Source of the DNA: Paenibacillus thalictri
GTDB lineage: Bacteria; Bacillota; Bacilli; Paenibacillales; NBRC-103111
Length of the DNA: 64,000 bases
Direction of reading: 5' to 3'
Assembly: GCF_004307995.1 (NCBI RefSeq)
Contig: NZ_SIRE01000030.1
Coordinates: forward strand, 61,034-125,033
Part shown: positions 24,709-33,230 of the stretch, one piece after another
Layout: each line of letters opens with the position of its first letter
How positions within the stretch are numbered: position 1 is the stretch's first letter
Made by a program: the position numbers and the translations under genes
The notes under the pieces: model-generated
The model's database searches: none
Told to the model about the DNA's origin: nothing
What the model saw: only the letters and a program-made list of their open reading frames with translations

Positions 24709-24782
24709 CTAAAAGTTTTTGCGCCAGCAAAAACTGGCATCGAAAGCATAAACTAAAAGTTTTTGCGCCAGCAAAAACTGGC
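24709..24782 (-). repeat. Two tandem copies of the hairpin/RBS repeat
   Basis: Two identical 28-bp hairpin units (24711-24738 and 24755-24782) have stem AGTTTTTGC / GCAAAAACT. On the minus strand the gene-proximal unit runs straight into TTTTAGGAG, the ribosome binding site of the proline-rich gene. The same unit, base for base, occurs at 35246-35273 before another gene. Confidence 0.85.
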
Positions 24783-25219
24783 GTGGAATGCGCTTGGGGT
24801 TACAAATGCCTATATGCCCACTATATGCGGGTTAGGCGTCAGCGGACTGGGCTGCCGCCTAACTTTGAGGCATGCAACGGGCGCTATGCGGTTGAACTGC
24901 AACGAAGTGAAAGTCGTGCAAAAAAGTGCACACCCTATACGGCGCAAAGTTCAAGAAAGTATGATTGCCGCTTGGCGGCGGCAAGGCTATAGTGAAAGAA
25001 GTAGTGGAAAGCTGTTGAGAGCCGGATCCTCCGCAATCGCTGCCTGTGAATTTGGTCAGGTTCATAGAATCTGTGGTGAAGCGGAACCTCCCCTCATGAG
25101 CGAAAAAAGTAACATTTGATTTTATCCGTTGATAGCGCTTACGCCAACGATTAATGACAGGCTGGGTGACGCATAAGTATTCAGCCGTTTTTCCAAAACG
25201 TTTAGGAGGGTTCCACACT
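24783..25219. other. Intergenic region before the glycosidase gene, with a weak cre-like site
   Basis: No gene is supported in these 437 bases. TTGATAGCGCTTACG (25129-25143) resembles a CcpA cre site with two mismatches and is nearly palindromic. A short hairpin CGTTTT-TCC-AAAACG ends one base before TTAGGAGG, the ribosome binding site of the next gene, echoing the layout of the hairpin/RBS repeat. Confidence 0.35.
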
Positions 25220-28200
25220 ATGGACTGGAAACAAAATAAGCAGCCTTCATCCGAATACCGAATTCACCCGTTTTGGTTTTGGAACGGAGAGATGGCGGAC
25301 GATCAATTGGAGAGACAAATTGCCGAAATGGCGGATAAAGGGGTAGGCGGATTTTTCTTATGCGCCAGACAAGGCATGACGATCCCGTATTTGTCGCAGG
25401 CTTGGTTTGCTAAGGTGCGTACGGCGGTGGAGAGTGCCGAGAAGCATGGCTTGCATGTGTGGCTGTACGACGAATACCCGTATCCGAGCGGCATTGCGGG
25501 CGGAGAAGTGACGCTGACGCTGCCCGAAGCCAAACATTATACGCTTGTTCAACGGTCAGAGCGGGTCGCAGGGGGATCTCAGCTTACGCTGGAGCTGCCG
25601 TGGGCGCGCATTTTGTACGCAAAGGCCGTGCCGGTGAGCAAGGAAGGCGCAAGACTATGGGAACAAGCGGTTGATGTGCGCCATACCATCGGCAATTTTC
25701 AAGCGGATCCGGTTTTTCAAAAAGCAGGTCTCACGGCATACAATCAAAAGCGTTTTTTCACCTATCGCACGATTTATAAAATGATTTGGGACGCCCCTCC
25801 CGGGGACTGGGAAGTTGTTGTATTTCAGGAAAAAGAAATCGAGGACTTCAAATATTACGGCACCTTTGTAGATCCGTGCCATCGCGAAGCTATGGCTGAA
25901 TTTATCCGTCTTACTCACGACAAATACGCCGAACATCTCGGCGATCATTTCGGCAAGACCATTAAAGGCATGTTTACCGACGAGATCGGTTTACTGGGAC
26001 ATATTCCGTGGTCGCCTCAGCTGCCCGCTTATTTCCGCGAGCGGTGCGGATATGAGCTGCAAGAGCAGTTGCCTGCGCTTTATTGCTCCGATCACCCCAA
26101 CCGGGCAAAAATCCGCTACGACTTTTTTCAAACGGTGCATCTGTTGCTGCGGGAGTCCTATCACAAGCAAGTGCATGACTGGTGCGAGCGGCACGGCTTG
26201 CAATACGTGGCCGAAGTGCCGGCAGTGCGCATGACAACGCAGCTGTTCAGCCATGTTCCAGGGGGAGATTCCGCTCACGAAAAGCTGGGCAGGCCGCTGG
26301 AATGGATTTTGAATAAATATGCGGGAAGCTTGCGCGCCAACCCGAAAATGGTCAGCTCTTTGGCCCGGCAGCTTGGACGCAAACGCAATCTGATCGAATG
26401 TTTTCACAGCGTCGGCTGGTCGATGACGCTGCAGGATGCTAAATGGATGATAGACCGGATGGCGGCGCTTGGCACAAATATGTATAACTTCCATGCGTTT
26501 TTTTACACGTTAAACGGGATGGTGAAACATGACGCGCCGCCTTCGCAATTTTTGCAAAATCCGTATTGGCCGCATTTTCGCAAGCTTGGCGATTATACGG
26601 GGCGCATCAGCAGTCTGATGAGCGCGGGACAGGCGGATATTCGAATCGCCGTGCTTGATCCGACGACTACATTATGGGCGCATATGGGCAATCCGTTTCA
26701 CGGATTTCAATACGGAGGCAGCGAAGCTGGGGAAAAGGCCCGTCTGGAGCGGCTGCAAAACGATTGGGAGACGATCGGAATCCGGCTGCTGCAAAATCGC
26801 CGGGACTACGATCATCTGGATCCGGAGCTGCTGCAGACGGCGGAGTTGTCCGCCGGAGCCATGCACATCGGCGATGCCCGCTACGAGGTGCTGATCGTGC
26901 CGCCGCTGACCAATATGGAAGCGGGGGCATGGGTGAAGCTGAGGCAGTTCGCCGAGCAGGGCGGGACCGTGATTGCAATAGGACTGCTGCCCAGCGACCG
27001 GATCGAAGAAGGCAGCCCGGATGGGCAAGATTCAGCCGACTTTTTCGGGACCGATTCGCGTCAGTCGGGTGAATGGTATTGGGGGCAGGAACTTGCGGAG
27101 CAAGCGGATAATCGTCAGGAATCGGCTGCAAGCGGGAAGCCAGAGCCGCAGCCATGGGAAAAAGGGCAAGGCAACGTTTATTTTATTCGTCAACATGGCC
27201 GCGAGGGTCAGGATGCGGCGATGCATGCTCTGGTGGAGCTGCTTGAACGGGTGTCCCCTGCTGCGGTCAAACTGGAAAGCGGCGGGGCAGAACAATCATT
27301 TTTAATGCAAACACGGCGTTTTTCGGATCGTGCCGGAGCGGTATTTGTAAGCCATCAGGAGGATGGGACACTGGAAACGACGCTGTGCATCGATTCGCAG
27401 CGGCTTGGCTTCAGCTTTCCGGTCGGCCATTCCGGATTTGAATTTAGCTTGTACGATTTGGAGACCGGCGACTCGCAGCCGGTGGCTGCATCCAAGGGCG
27501 ACAATGGAATCTGGCGTATCCCGCTTTCTTTTGCTCCATACCAATCGCACTTGATCGAATGGTCCGTGCCTGCAATGTCTCTGTTGGAGGAGCAGCCTGC
27601 TCCGGAACCTAACCCTGTAGCTGCGAATGCAGTTTTATGGACACTTCAGCGTCAAGGTGAGTGGCAGGTGAAACCGCTGGCCGGCAATGCCATCCGCTTC
27701 GAATCGTTTGGCTTGACCATTGGGGCGGGAACTGACATGGGCAATCTCCAAAAACTGCCGGTCAAAGCCAAAACGTTCATTGACCAATGCGACGATTTGT
27801 CGGCTCAGTTGCAGTTGCCGGTTGCGTTCAGGCAAACGTTTGGCACTCCGTTCCGTTTAAGTGTCGGTTATCCGGTGGCTTGTACGTACCAAACCGAATT
27901 TACGATCGAGACCATGCCTAAGAGCTGCCGCCTGCTTATGGACGAAGCGGCGATTTCCGGCGAATGGATGCTGTATGTGAACGGACATCCACTAACACGG
28001 GAGCATTTTTCATATCAGGAGTTATATGACCATAAAAATATCGCCTGCGACGTCGTCGGTTACTTGCGTCCGGGGCTTAATGAGCTGACAGTCGCGCTGC
28101 AGGTGGAGCATGACTGGGACGGAGTTGTTGATCCGCTGTATGTAACCGGTCCGTTTGGAGTCCGCTTTGACGAGCAAGGCCATCCGGTGATGACGGCTCA

Positions 28201-28564
28201 GCCGGAACGCGTAAGCGGGCTGCCGGAAGTATTTTGCCCCGGTTATCCGTATTACGCGGGCACTATCGGCTACACGCGTACATTGGATAAGCGGGAGCTG
28301 CCGGAAGGCGCGGAATTTGAATTGCAGCTGGAAGGTTGGACGGTCCACGATACCGTGGAGGTGCTGCTTAACGGCCGTTCACTCGGAGTGCGCCCGTGGT
28401 CGCCTTACCGCTGGTTTGGTTCGTCGCAGTGGTTGACCGAAGAGAGCAATGAGCTGGAGGTACGTGTGACCTATTCACTTGCGGGACTACTCGAGGGCCG
28501 TTATTTCGACGACGCTTCACATTCGCTGCTTCCTGTACAGCAGTTTGGCGGCAACGGCCGTTAA
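25220..28564 (+). CDS. Large glycoside hydrolase, GH106 (alpha-L-rhamnosidase)-like
   Basis: A 1114-residue cytoplasmic protein without signal peptide. The N-terminal catalytic part starts RIHPFWFWNGEM, continues with GGFFLCARQGM and WLYDEYPYPSGIAGG, and has GMFTDEIGLLG at about residue 255, the pattern seen in GH106-type enzymes acting on rhamnogalacturonans. The C-terminal third looks like jelly-roll domains, for example WMLYVNGHPL and EVLLNGRSLGVRPW. AGGAGG precedes the ATG at 25220; the in-frame ATG at 25154 lacks a site. It heads a locus with pectin-type importers, oligogalacturonate lyase and RG acetylesterase. Exact linkage specificity is inferred only. Confidence 0.78.
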   Translation: MDWKQNKQPSSEYRIHPFWFWNGEMADDQLERQIAEMADKGVGGFFLCARQGMTIPYLSQAWFAKVRTAVESAEKHGLHVWLYDEYPYPSGIAGGEVTLTLPEAKHYTLVQRSERVAGGSQLTLELPWARILYAKAVPVSKEGARLWEQAVDVRHTIGNFQADPVFQKAGLTAYNQKRFFTYRTIYKMIWDAPPGDWEVVVFQEKEIEDFKYYGTFVDPCHREAMAEFIRLTHDKYAEHLGDHFGKTIKGMFTDEIGLLGHIPWSPQLPAYFRERCGYELQEQLPALYCSDHPNRAKIRYDFFQTVHLLLRESYHKQVHDWCERHGLQYVAEVPAVRMTTQLFSHVPGGDSAHEKLGRPLEWILNKYAGSLRANPKMVSSLARQLGRKRNLIECFHSVGWSMTLQDAKWMIDRMAALGTNMYNFHAFFYTLNGMVKHDAPPSQFLQNPYWPHFRKLGDYTGRISSLMSAGQADIRIAVLDPTTTLWAHMGNPFHGFQYGGSEAGEKARLERLQNDWETIGIRLLQNRRDYDHLDPELLQTAELSAGAMHIGDARYEVLIVPPLTNMEAGAWVKLRQFAEQGGTVIAIGLLPSDRIEEGSPDGQDSADFFGTDSRQSGEWYWGQELAEQADNRQESAASGKPEPQPWEKGQGNVYFIRQHGREGQDAAMHALVELLERVSPAAVKLESGGAEQSFLMQTRRFSDRAGAVFVSHQEDGTLETTLCIDSQRLGFSFPVGHSGFEFSLYDLETGDSQPVAASKGDNGIWRIPLSFAPYQSHLIEWSVPAMSLLEEQPAPEPNPVAANAVLWTLQRQGEWQVKPLAGNAIRFESFGLTIGAGTDMGNLQKLPVKAKTFIDQCDDLSAQLQLPVAFRQTFGTPFRLSVGYPVACTYQTEFTIETMPKSCRLLMDEAAISGEWMLYVNGHPLTREHFSYQELYDHKNIACDVVGYLRPGLNELTVALQVEHDWDGVVDPLYVTGPFGVRFDEQGHPVMTAQPERVSGLPEVFCPGYPYYAGTIGYTRTLDKRELPEGAEFELQLEGWTVHDTVEVLLNGRSLGVRPWSPYRWFGSSQWLTEESNELEVRVTYSLAGLLEGRYFDDASHSLLPVQQFGGNGR

Positions 28565-28628
28565 ACGCACTATGTGTAAGTACAGCGCGACCTCAACAAG
28601 GAAATGATGAAAGGAGCTGTATGCGCAG

Positions 28629-29582
28629 ATGGCGGAAATCTCCAGAACAGCGGCGGCCGCAAGCCGGTCTGCGGCCAAATCCCGGCTGTGGAACGACCTG
28701 AATCGGGATAAGTATTTATATTTGCTGGCATTTCCGGGATTGTTGTTTTTCCTTGTGTTTAAATATGTGCCGATGTGGGAAGTTGTCATCGCGTTTCAGA
28801 ATTACTCGCCTTTTACGGGCATTATGCACAGTCCGTGGGTTGGCTTGCAGCATTTTGAAAAGTTTTTCGCCAACCCGGATTTTTATTTGCTGTTCCGCAA
28901 TACGATGGCGATTAATGCGCTGAATCTTGTCTTTTTCTTCCCGCTGCCGATTGTTCTTTCACTGATGCTTAATGAGCTGCGGAGCGCGATTTATAAAAAG
29001 CTGGTGCAATCCATCGTGTATATGCCGCATTTCTTGTCATGGGTGATCATCGCGGGGCTGACGTTCCTGATGTTCGCCAAAGGGGAAGGCGTCGTCAACA
29101 AAATATTGGAAGCGTCCGGCATGGAGCGTATTCCGTTTCTGACGAGTCCGGACTTGTTTTGGCTGATGGTGACACTGCAGTCGATCTGGAAGGAAGCGGG
29201 CTGGGGCACAATCATCTTCCTCGCGGCGATCGCCAGCGTCGACCCGCAAATCTATGAAGCGGCGCGAATGGACGGGGCGGGAAGATTCCGCCAAATGTGG
29301 CATGTTACGCTCCCCGCTATCCGCAGCGTGATCGTCGTGCTATTGATTTTACGGCTCGGCCATATTATGGATGTAGGTTTCGAGCAAATTTTCCTGATGT
29401 ACAATGGGGCCGTCTCCAAAGTGGCGGAGGTGTTCGATACCTACGTGTACCGGGTCGGCATTCAGCAGGCGCAGTTCAGCTACAGTACGGCCGCCGGCCT
29501 GTTCAAGTCGGTGGTTGGGCTGGCCCTGGTCCTGGTCGCCAACTGGATCGCCAAAAAGTGGGGCGAAGAAGGCGTATTTTAA
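28629..29582 (+). CDS. LplB-type sugar ABC transporter permease
   Basis: A 317-residue permease with an N-terminal cytoplasmic tail of about 35 residues and six membrane segments. The opening YLYLLAFPGLLFFLVFKYVP and the EAA loop YEAARMDGAGRFRQMWHVTL are characteristic of LplB/YtrB-type importers of pectin and hemicellulose oligosaccharides. AAGGAG is 12 bases from the ATG; an ATG 8 bases earlier is in another frame. It pairs with the YtcP-like subunit at 29870, from which a palindrome and a hairpin/RBS repeat separate it. Confidence 0.92.
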   Translation: MAEISRTAAAASRSAAKSRLWNDLNRDKYLYLLAFPGLLFFLVFKYVPMWEVVIAFQNYSPFTGIMHSPWVGLQHFEKFFANPDFYLLFRNTMAINALNLVFFFPLPIVLSLMLNELRSAIYKKLVQSIVYMPHFLSWVIIAGLTFLMFAKGEGVVNKILEASGMERIPFLTSPDLFWLMVTLQSIWKEAGWGTIIFLAAIASVDPQIYEAARMDGAGRFRQMWHVTLPAIRSVIVVLLILRLGHIMDVGFEQIFLMYNGAVSKVAEVFDTYVYRVGIQQAQFSYSTAAGLFKSVVGLALVLVANWIAKKWGEEGVF

Positions 29583-29604
29583 TGTGGTGATGACATGCTT
29601 ATGA

Positions 29605-29771
29605 GGCTACTGAAAAAGTAGCGGAGTGATCGAAATCATGCTGGAGAAGCGACAGCGTTCGCTTTTGTTCCCGAATTTCACCAGCGGAAAGCAGGTAAAT
29701 TCAAGAAATTCGGGGACAATTGGCGATCGTAAGCATGATTCGCTCATGCAGCGTTCACTTTTTCAGTGGCC
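29605..29771. repeat. MITE-like long palindrome, family 2 (copy B, 167 bp)
   Basis: It begins GGCTACTGAAAAAGTAG and ends TTTTTCAGTGGCC. Nearly every base matches the reverse complement of 12788-12954, at the same length. It lies between two permease genes that should be co-transcribed. Confidence 0.85.
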
Positions 29772-29777
29772 ACGATG

Positions 29778-29861
29778 TTTACGAAGCAGGCTTTGCATAG
29801 GCAAAGCCCAGTAGATGCTTACGATGCGATTTTTTTGCTCACGCAAAAAAATCTTAGGAGG
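29778..29861 (+). repeat. Double hairpin repeat carrying the ribosome binding site of the next gene
   Basis: Two hairpins occur in a row. TTTACGAAGCAGGCTTTG pairs its GGCTTTG part with CAAAGCC. Then ATGCTTACGATGC leads into a second stem, ATTTTTTTGC / GCAAAAAAAT, followed at once by CTTAGGAGG, the ribosome binding site of the permease at 29870. The same order is seen at 62318. Confidence 0.8.
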
Positions 29862-29869
29862 TTCCCCCT

Positions 29870-30739
29870 ATGAAACAAGCTTTAAGCGACAGGATGTTTA
29901 ACTCTGTCAACTCGATCCTGTTGGGGATCGTCGCGGTGGCGACTTTTTTTCCGCTATATTATGTGTTTGTCGTTTCGTTTACCGATCCGACGGAATATTT
30001 GCAAAAGAAGTTCGTGTTGTTCCCGCACAATTGGTCCCTGGACTCGTATAAATACATGCTGTCGTCGAAAGCGTTTCTGCGCTCGCTTGGCAACAGCGGT
30101 TTTCTGGCGACTGTCGGCACCGCCTGCAGTCTCGTTGTGACCGCAGCGCTTGCTTACGCATTGTCCCGCAAGCGGCTGCGCGGACGCAAGACGATTCTGC
30201 TGCTGATCGTGCTGACGATTTTGTTCAGCCCCGGCATTATTCCGAACTATATGGTCGTGCGCCAGCTGCACCTGATCAATAGCATCTGGTCGCTCATTAT
30301 TCCGGCTCTGGCGAGCGGCTGGAACGTCATTTTGATGAAAAGCTTTTTCGACAGCATTCCCGCCGAGCTGGAGGAGTCGGCCGCCATTGACGGCTGCAAC
30401 GACATCGGCATCTGGATTCGCGTCATTCTTCCGTTATCGCTGCCGTCGCTTGCCGCGTTTGGACTGTTTTACGCGGTCGGTTACTGGAACCAGTATTTTA
30501 CCGGGCTGCTGTATTTAAACGACGCCTCGAAGTGGCCGATTCAGGTGCTGCTGCAAAATATCCTGCTGAATGCAAGCAACAGCGACTTGGCCGTTTCCAC
30601 GACGACTTCGACTGCGCCGCCGTCGGAGACGCTGCGTATGGCTGCCGTCATCATCGCCACCTTGCCGATCCTGGTTGTGTATCCGTTTCTGCAGAAACAT
30701 TTTGCCAAGGGAGCTATGGTCGGTTCCGTCAAAGGGTAA
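29870..30739 (+). CDS. YtcP/AraQ-type sugar ABC transporter permease
   Basis: A 289-residue permease with six predicted membrane segments. The EAA loop reads EESAAIDGCNDIGIWIRVIL, typical of the YtcP/LplC side. It is the partner of the LplB-type permease at 28629; the likely binding protein is encoded at 35287. AGGAGG 8 bases before the ATG is supplied by the hairpin repeat. Confidence 0.92.
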   Translation: MKQALSDRMFNSVNSILLGIVAVATFFPLYYVFVVSFTDPTEYLQKKFVLFPHNWSLDSYKYMLSSKAFLRSLGNSGFLATVGTACSLVVTAALAYALSRKRLRGRKTILLLIVLTILFSPGIIPNYMVVRQLHLINSIWSLIIPALASGWNVILMKSFFDSIPAELEESAAIDGCNDIGIWIRVILPLSLPSLAAFGLFYAVGYWNQYFTGLLYLNDASKWPIQVLLQNILLNASNSDLAVSTTTSTAPPSETLRMAAVIIATLPILVVYPFLQKHFAKGAMVGSVKG

Positions 30740-30829
30740 AAGGATTTTGGCGGCTCGTTGTTGAACTGTTCTCTATAGAGGTTGAACACGCACTCATAGA
30801 CGATTTTTATTGATGACGGGGGGACGCTG

Positions 30830-33181
30830 ATGACGGGGCCGATTGCGAAATGGTTCAGGGCGGAACAGGACTCCCGCGGCTACAAGCGCAGCTTTTACCG
30901 CAAAAGCTTGTTAATGATCGCGTTAATCGCCTGCATTCCGGGACTTATCGTGGGAGCCGGCATTTATTTCGCCGCCACCAAGCAGATCGAAAACGAGCTG
31001 CAGCGGCTGCACCAAAGCCAGATCAAACAGCGCGCGGAAAATATCGACGACCAGCTGGTTTATTTGGAGCTTACTTTTTCACACTGGACGTTTGATCCGA
31101 AATTCGACCAGAGGCTTAAGGACTTGGACTTTAAATATAAATACGATCAGGTGCAGGAATTGTACCGGACGATGATCGTGATCGAGGGTTCGCATCCGCT
31201 GATTGAAAATGTGGAGCTTTATCTAAACAAACCACGGCTGCTTACGATGAATAAGGAAAAATATACGTTTCTCACGGATCCGGCGCAGATCGACAAGTAC
31301 AATGCGTTTATGAAGCAGAACAAAACGATATTCTGGACCGACGAGATGAAGGATCAGCCGGGGGCGGACGGAAAATCGGCGCTTACGCTGGTGACGAAGC
31401 TGCCCGGCGGCAGCACGGAGCCGTTCGGCGTACTTGTCGCTACGCTGGATAAGACGAAGCTGAGCAAGCTGCTGCGTACGCTGACTCCTTACAACGAGGG
31501 TTCCACGCTGCTGATGTCGGGAGACGGCGGCTGGGTCATTTCCGGCGGAGACAAAATGACCGAGCTGGATAAGGAGCTGCAAGCCGAATACCGCAAACGG
31601 CAGGGCAAAGCGGAATCGTTTCTGATGAACTATAAAAATGTCACCTATTCCGTTTCTTCAGGCACGCTCACGAGGCTTGGCACGGCATGGGTGTATTTGT
31701 CAGCGGCTCCGGTGACGGCGATTACTTCCCCGGTTGTGTTTATTTCCAAGCTGATCGTGTTTATCAGCCTGGTAGGACTACTGCTTGCGCTGCTGTTCTC
31801 CTGGCTGGCATCCAACCGGCTGTATACGCCGATTGACCGGGTGGTGCGCTTGCTGTCCAGGGACCGGCGAACGATGCAGCGGTACGAAAACAAGGACGAA
31901 TTCGAGCTGATCGAAAAGCAGTGGAACGAGCTTTCGCGCGAAAGCGAATCGCTGCAAGGCAAGCTGGAGCAGCAGCTCCCGCTGGTCCGGGAAGGGTTTA
32001 TGCTGCAGCTTGTGCAGGGCTACCTGTTTTCCTACTCGGAGCGGGATATTCGCGAGAAACTGAAAACGTACGGGCGCGATGCGGACGGCCATTCGTTTGT
32101 CGCCGTGATGATCCAGCTGCGCGGACTGTCCAGCTTGGAGGGCCGGTTTTCCTCGGGTGACGAGGAGCTTGTTTCGTTTGCCGCGGCCAATATTATTGAA
32201 GAATTGGCGCAAAATCTGCTTTCCGGCGCAGAGATCATCAACTTCCATGACATGTGCATCGGCGTATTGATTCACGTGTCGGAGGACACGCCGGGAAGCG
32301 GGTGGCAGAAAGAGCTGCGCGACTGGGGGCAGGAGCTGATCCGTGTGATCGGCCGGATTTTGAAGCTGCAAATGACGATTTCGATCAGCAAAGCGACGCC
32401 CAGCGGCAAGCAGATTCCTTATATATTCGAGGAAGCCCGGCGTGCGCTCAGCTACCGTACCTTGCCGGAGGGCAGCCAGGTTATTGATCTGGAGCTGGTC
32501 GACAAAACCGATATGCAGCGCAAATTCAGCTATCCGTTTTCGCTGGAAAAAGAAATCATTCATTCCATCCGGATGGGCTCCGAGGATGCTGCGGCCGAGC
32601 TGATCGGGCAGTTTTTAAGCGAGCTGTCGCAGGACGGGGCCACCGAGCTGATCGTGCGGCAAGGCATGCTGCAGCTGCTTGGCAGCATTTTGAATGCGAT
32701 GGTGCATTCGGGAATGAATCCGGTGTATATGTTTGCAGGAGCGAATTTGTTTGATGAGCTAAGCCAACAGAACGGGCCCGAGGACAACCTGAGGTGGTTC
32801 AAGCACCGGATTGTGCGCGCTTTTATTCAGGAGCTGATCAGCAAGCAGGATTTTCATCTGAAGCAGATGGTCGAGCAGGTGATTTTATATTTAAATGAGC
32901 GGTATATGACCGACCTGTCGCTGGAATCGTGCGCCGATTATTACGGAACGAGCCCTTATACGCTCAGCCGTGCCTTCAAGCAGATCACGGGAATCAATTT
33001 CATCGACTATTTGACCAACATCCGGCTTGTGACAGCCAAGCAGCTGCTGAAGGAAAGCGAGCTGAAAATTACCGAAGTGGCTGAGAAGGTCGGCTACCAG
33101 CAAAGCTATTTCAACCGGATTTTCAAAAAGTATGAGGGCGTTACTCCCAGTCAGTTCCGGGACATGGTCCGCGAAGCGTGA
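30830..33181 (+). CDS. Membrane-anchored AraC family regulator
   Basis: A 783-residue one-component regulator. Membrane segment 1 is at about residues 24-45, an extracellular sensor runs to about 295, segment 2 lies near 300-322, then a HAMP-like linker and a cytoplasmic middle region. The AraC-type DNA-binding domain occupies the last 100 residues, with DLSLESCADYYGTSPYTLS and LKITEVAEKVGYQQSYFNRI as the two helix-turn-helix units. It has no receiver or kinase domain. Relatives such as YtdP and YesS control pectin and rhamnogalacturonan genes. It lies within the locus it would regulate. Confidence 0.9.
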   Translation: MTGPIAKWFRAEQDSRGYKRSFYRKSLLMIALIACIPGLIVGAGIYFAATKQIENELQRLHQSQIKQRAENIDDQLVYLELTFSHWTFDPKFDQRLKDLDFKYKYDQVQELYRTMIVIEGSHPLIENVELYLNKPRLLTMNKEKYTFLTDPAQIDKYNAFMKQNKTIFWTDEMKDQPGADGKSALTLVTKLPGGSTEPFGVLVATLDKTKLSKLLRTLTPYNEGSTLLMSGDGGWVISGGDKMTELDKELQAEYRKRQGKAESFLMNYKNVTYSVSSGTLTRLGTAWVYLSAAPVTAITSPVVFISKLIVFISLVGLLLALLFSWLASNRLYTPIDRVVRLLSRDRRTMQRYENKDEFELIEKQWNELSRESESLQGKLEQQLPLVREGFMLQLVQGYLFSYSERDIREKLKTYGRDADGHSFVAVMIQLRGLSSLEGRFSSGDEELVSFAAANIIEELAQNLLSGAEIINFHDMCIGVLIHVSEDTPGSGWQKELRDWGQELIRVIGRILKLQMTISISKATPSGKQIPYIFEEARRALSYRTLPEGSQVIDLELVDKTDMQRKFSYPFSLEKEIIHSIRMGSEDAAAELIGQFLSELSQDGATELIVRQGMLQLLGSILNAMVHSGMNPVYMFAGANLFDELSQQNGPEDNLRWFKHRIVRAFIQELISKQDFHLKQMVEQVILYLNERYMTDLSLESCADYYGTSPYTLSRAFKQITGINFIDYLTNIRLVTAKQLLKESELKITEVAEKVGYQQSYFNRIFKKYEGVTPSQFRDMVREA

Positions 33182-33230
33182 GAAAACAGCACGCTGGAGC
33201 GGACCTTGCGTTTGAGCCCTGCTTTACGTT

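Noticed and set aside
24763..25119. Frame of 118 codons upstream of the glycosidase gene
   Set aside because: It begins inside a hairpin repeat unit, has no ribosome binding site and no recognisable protein pattern.
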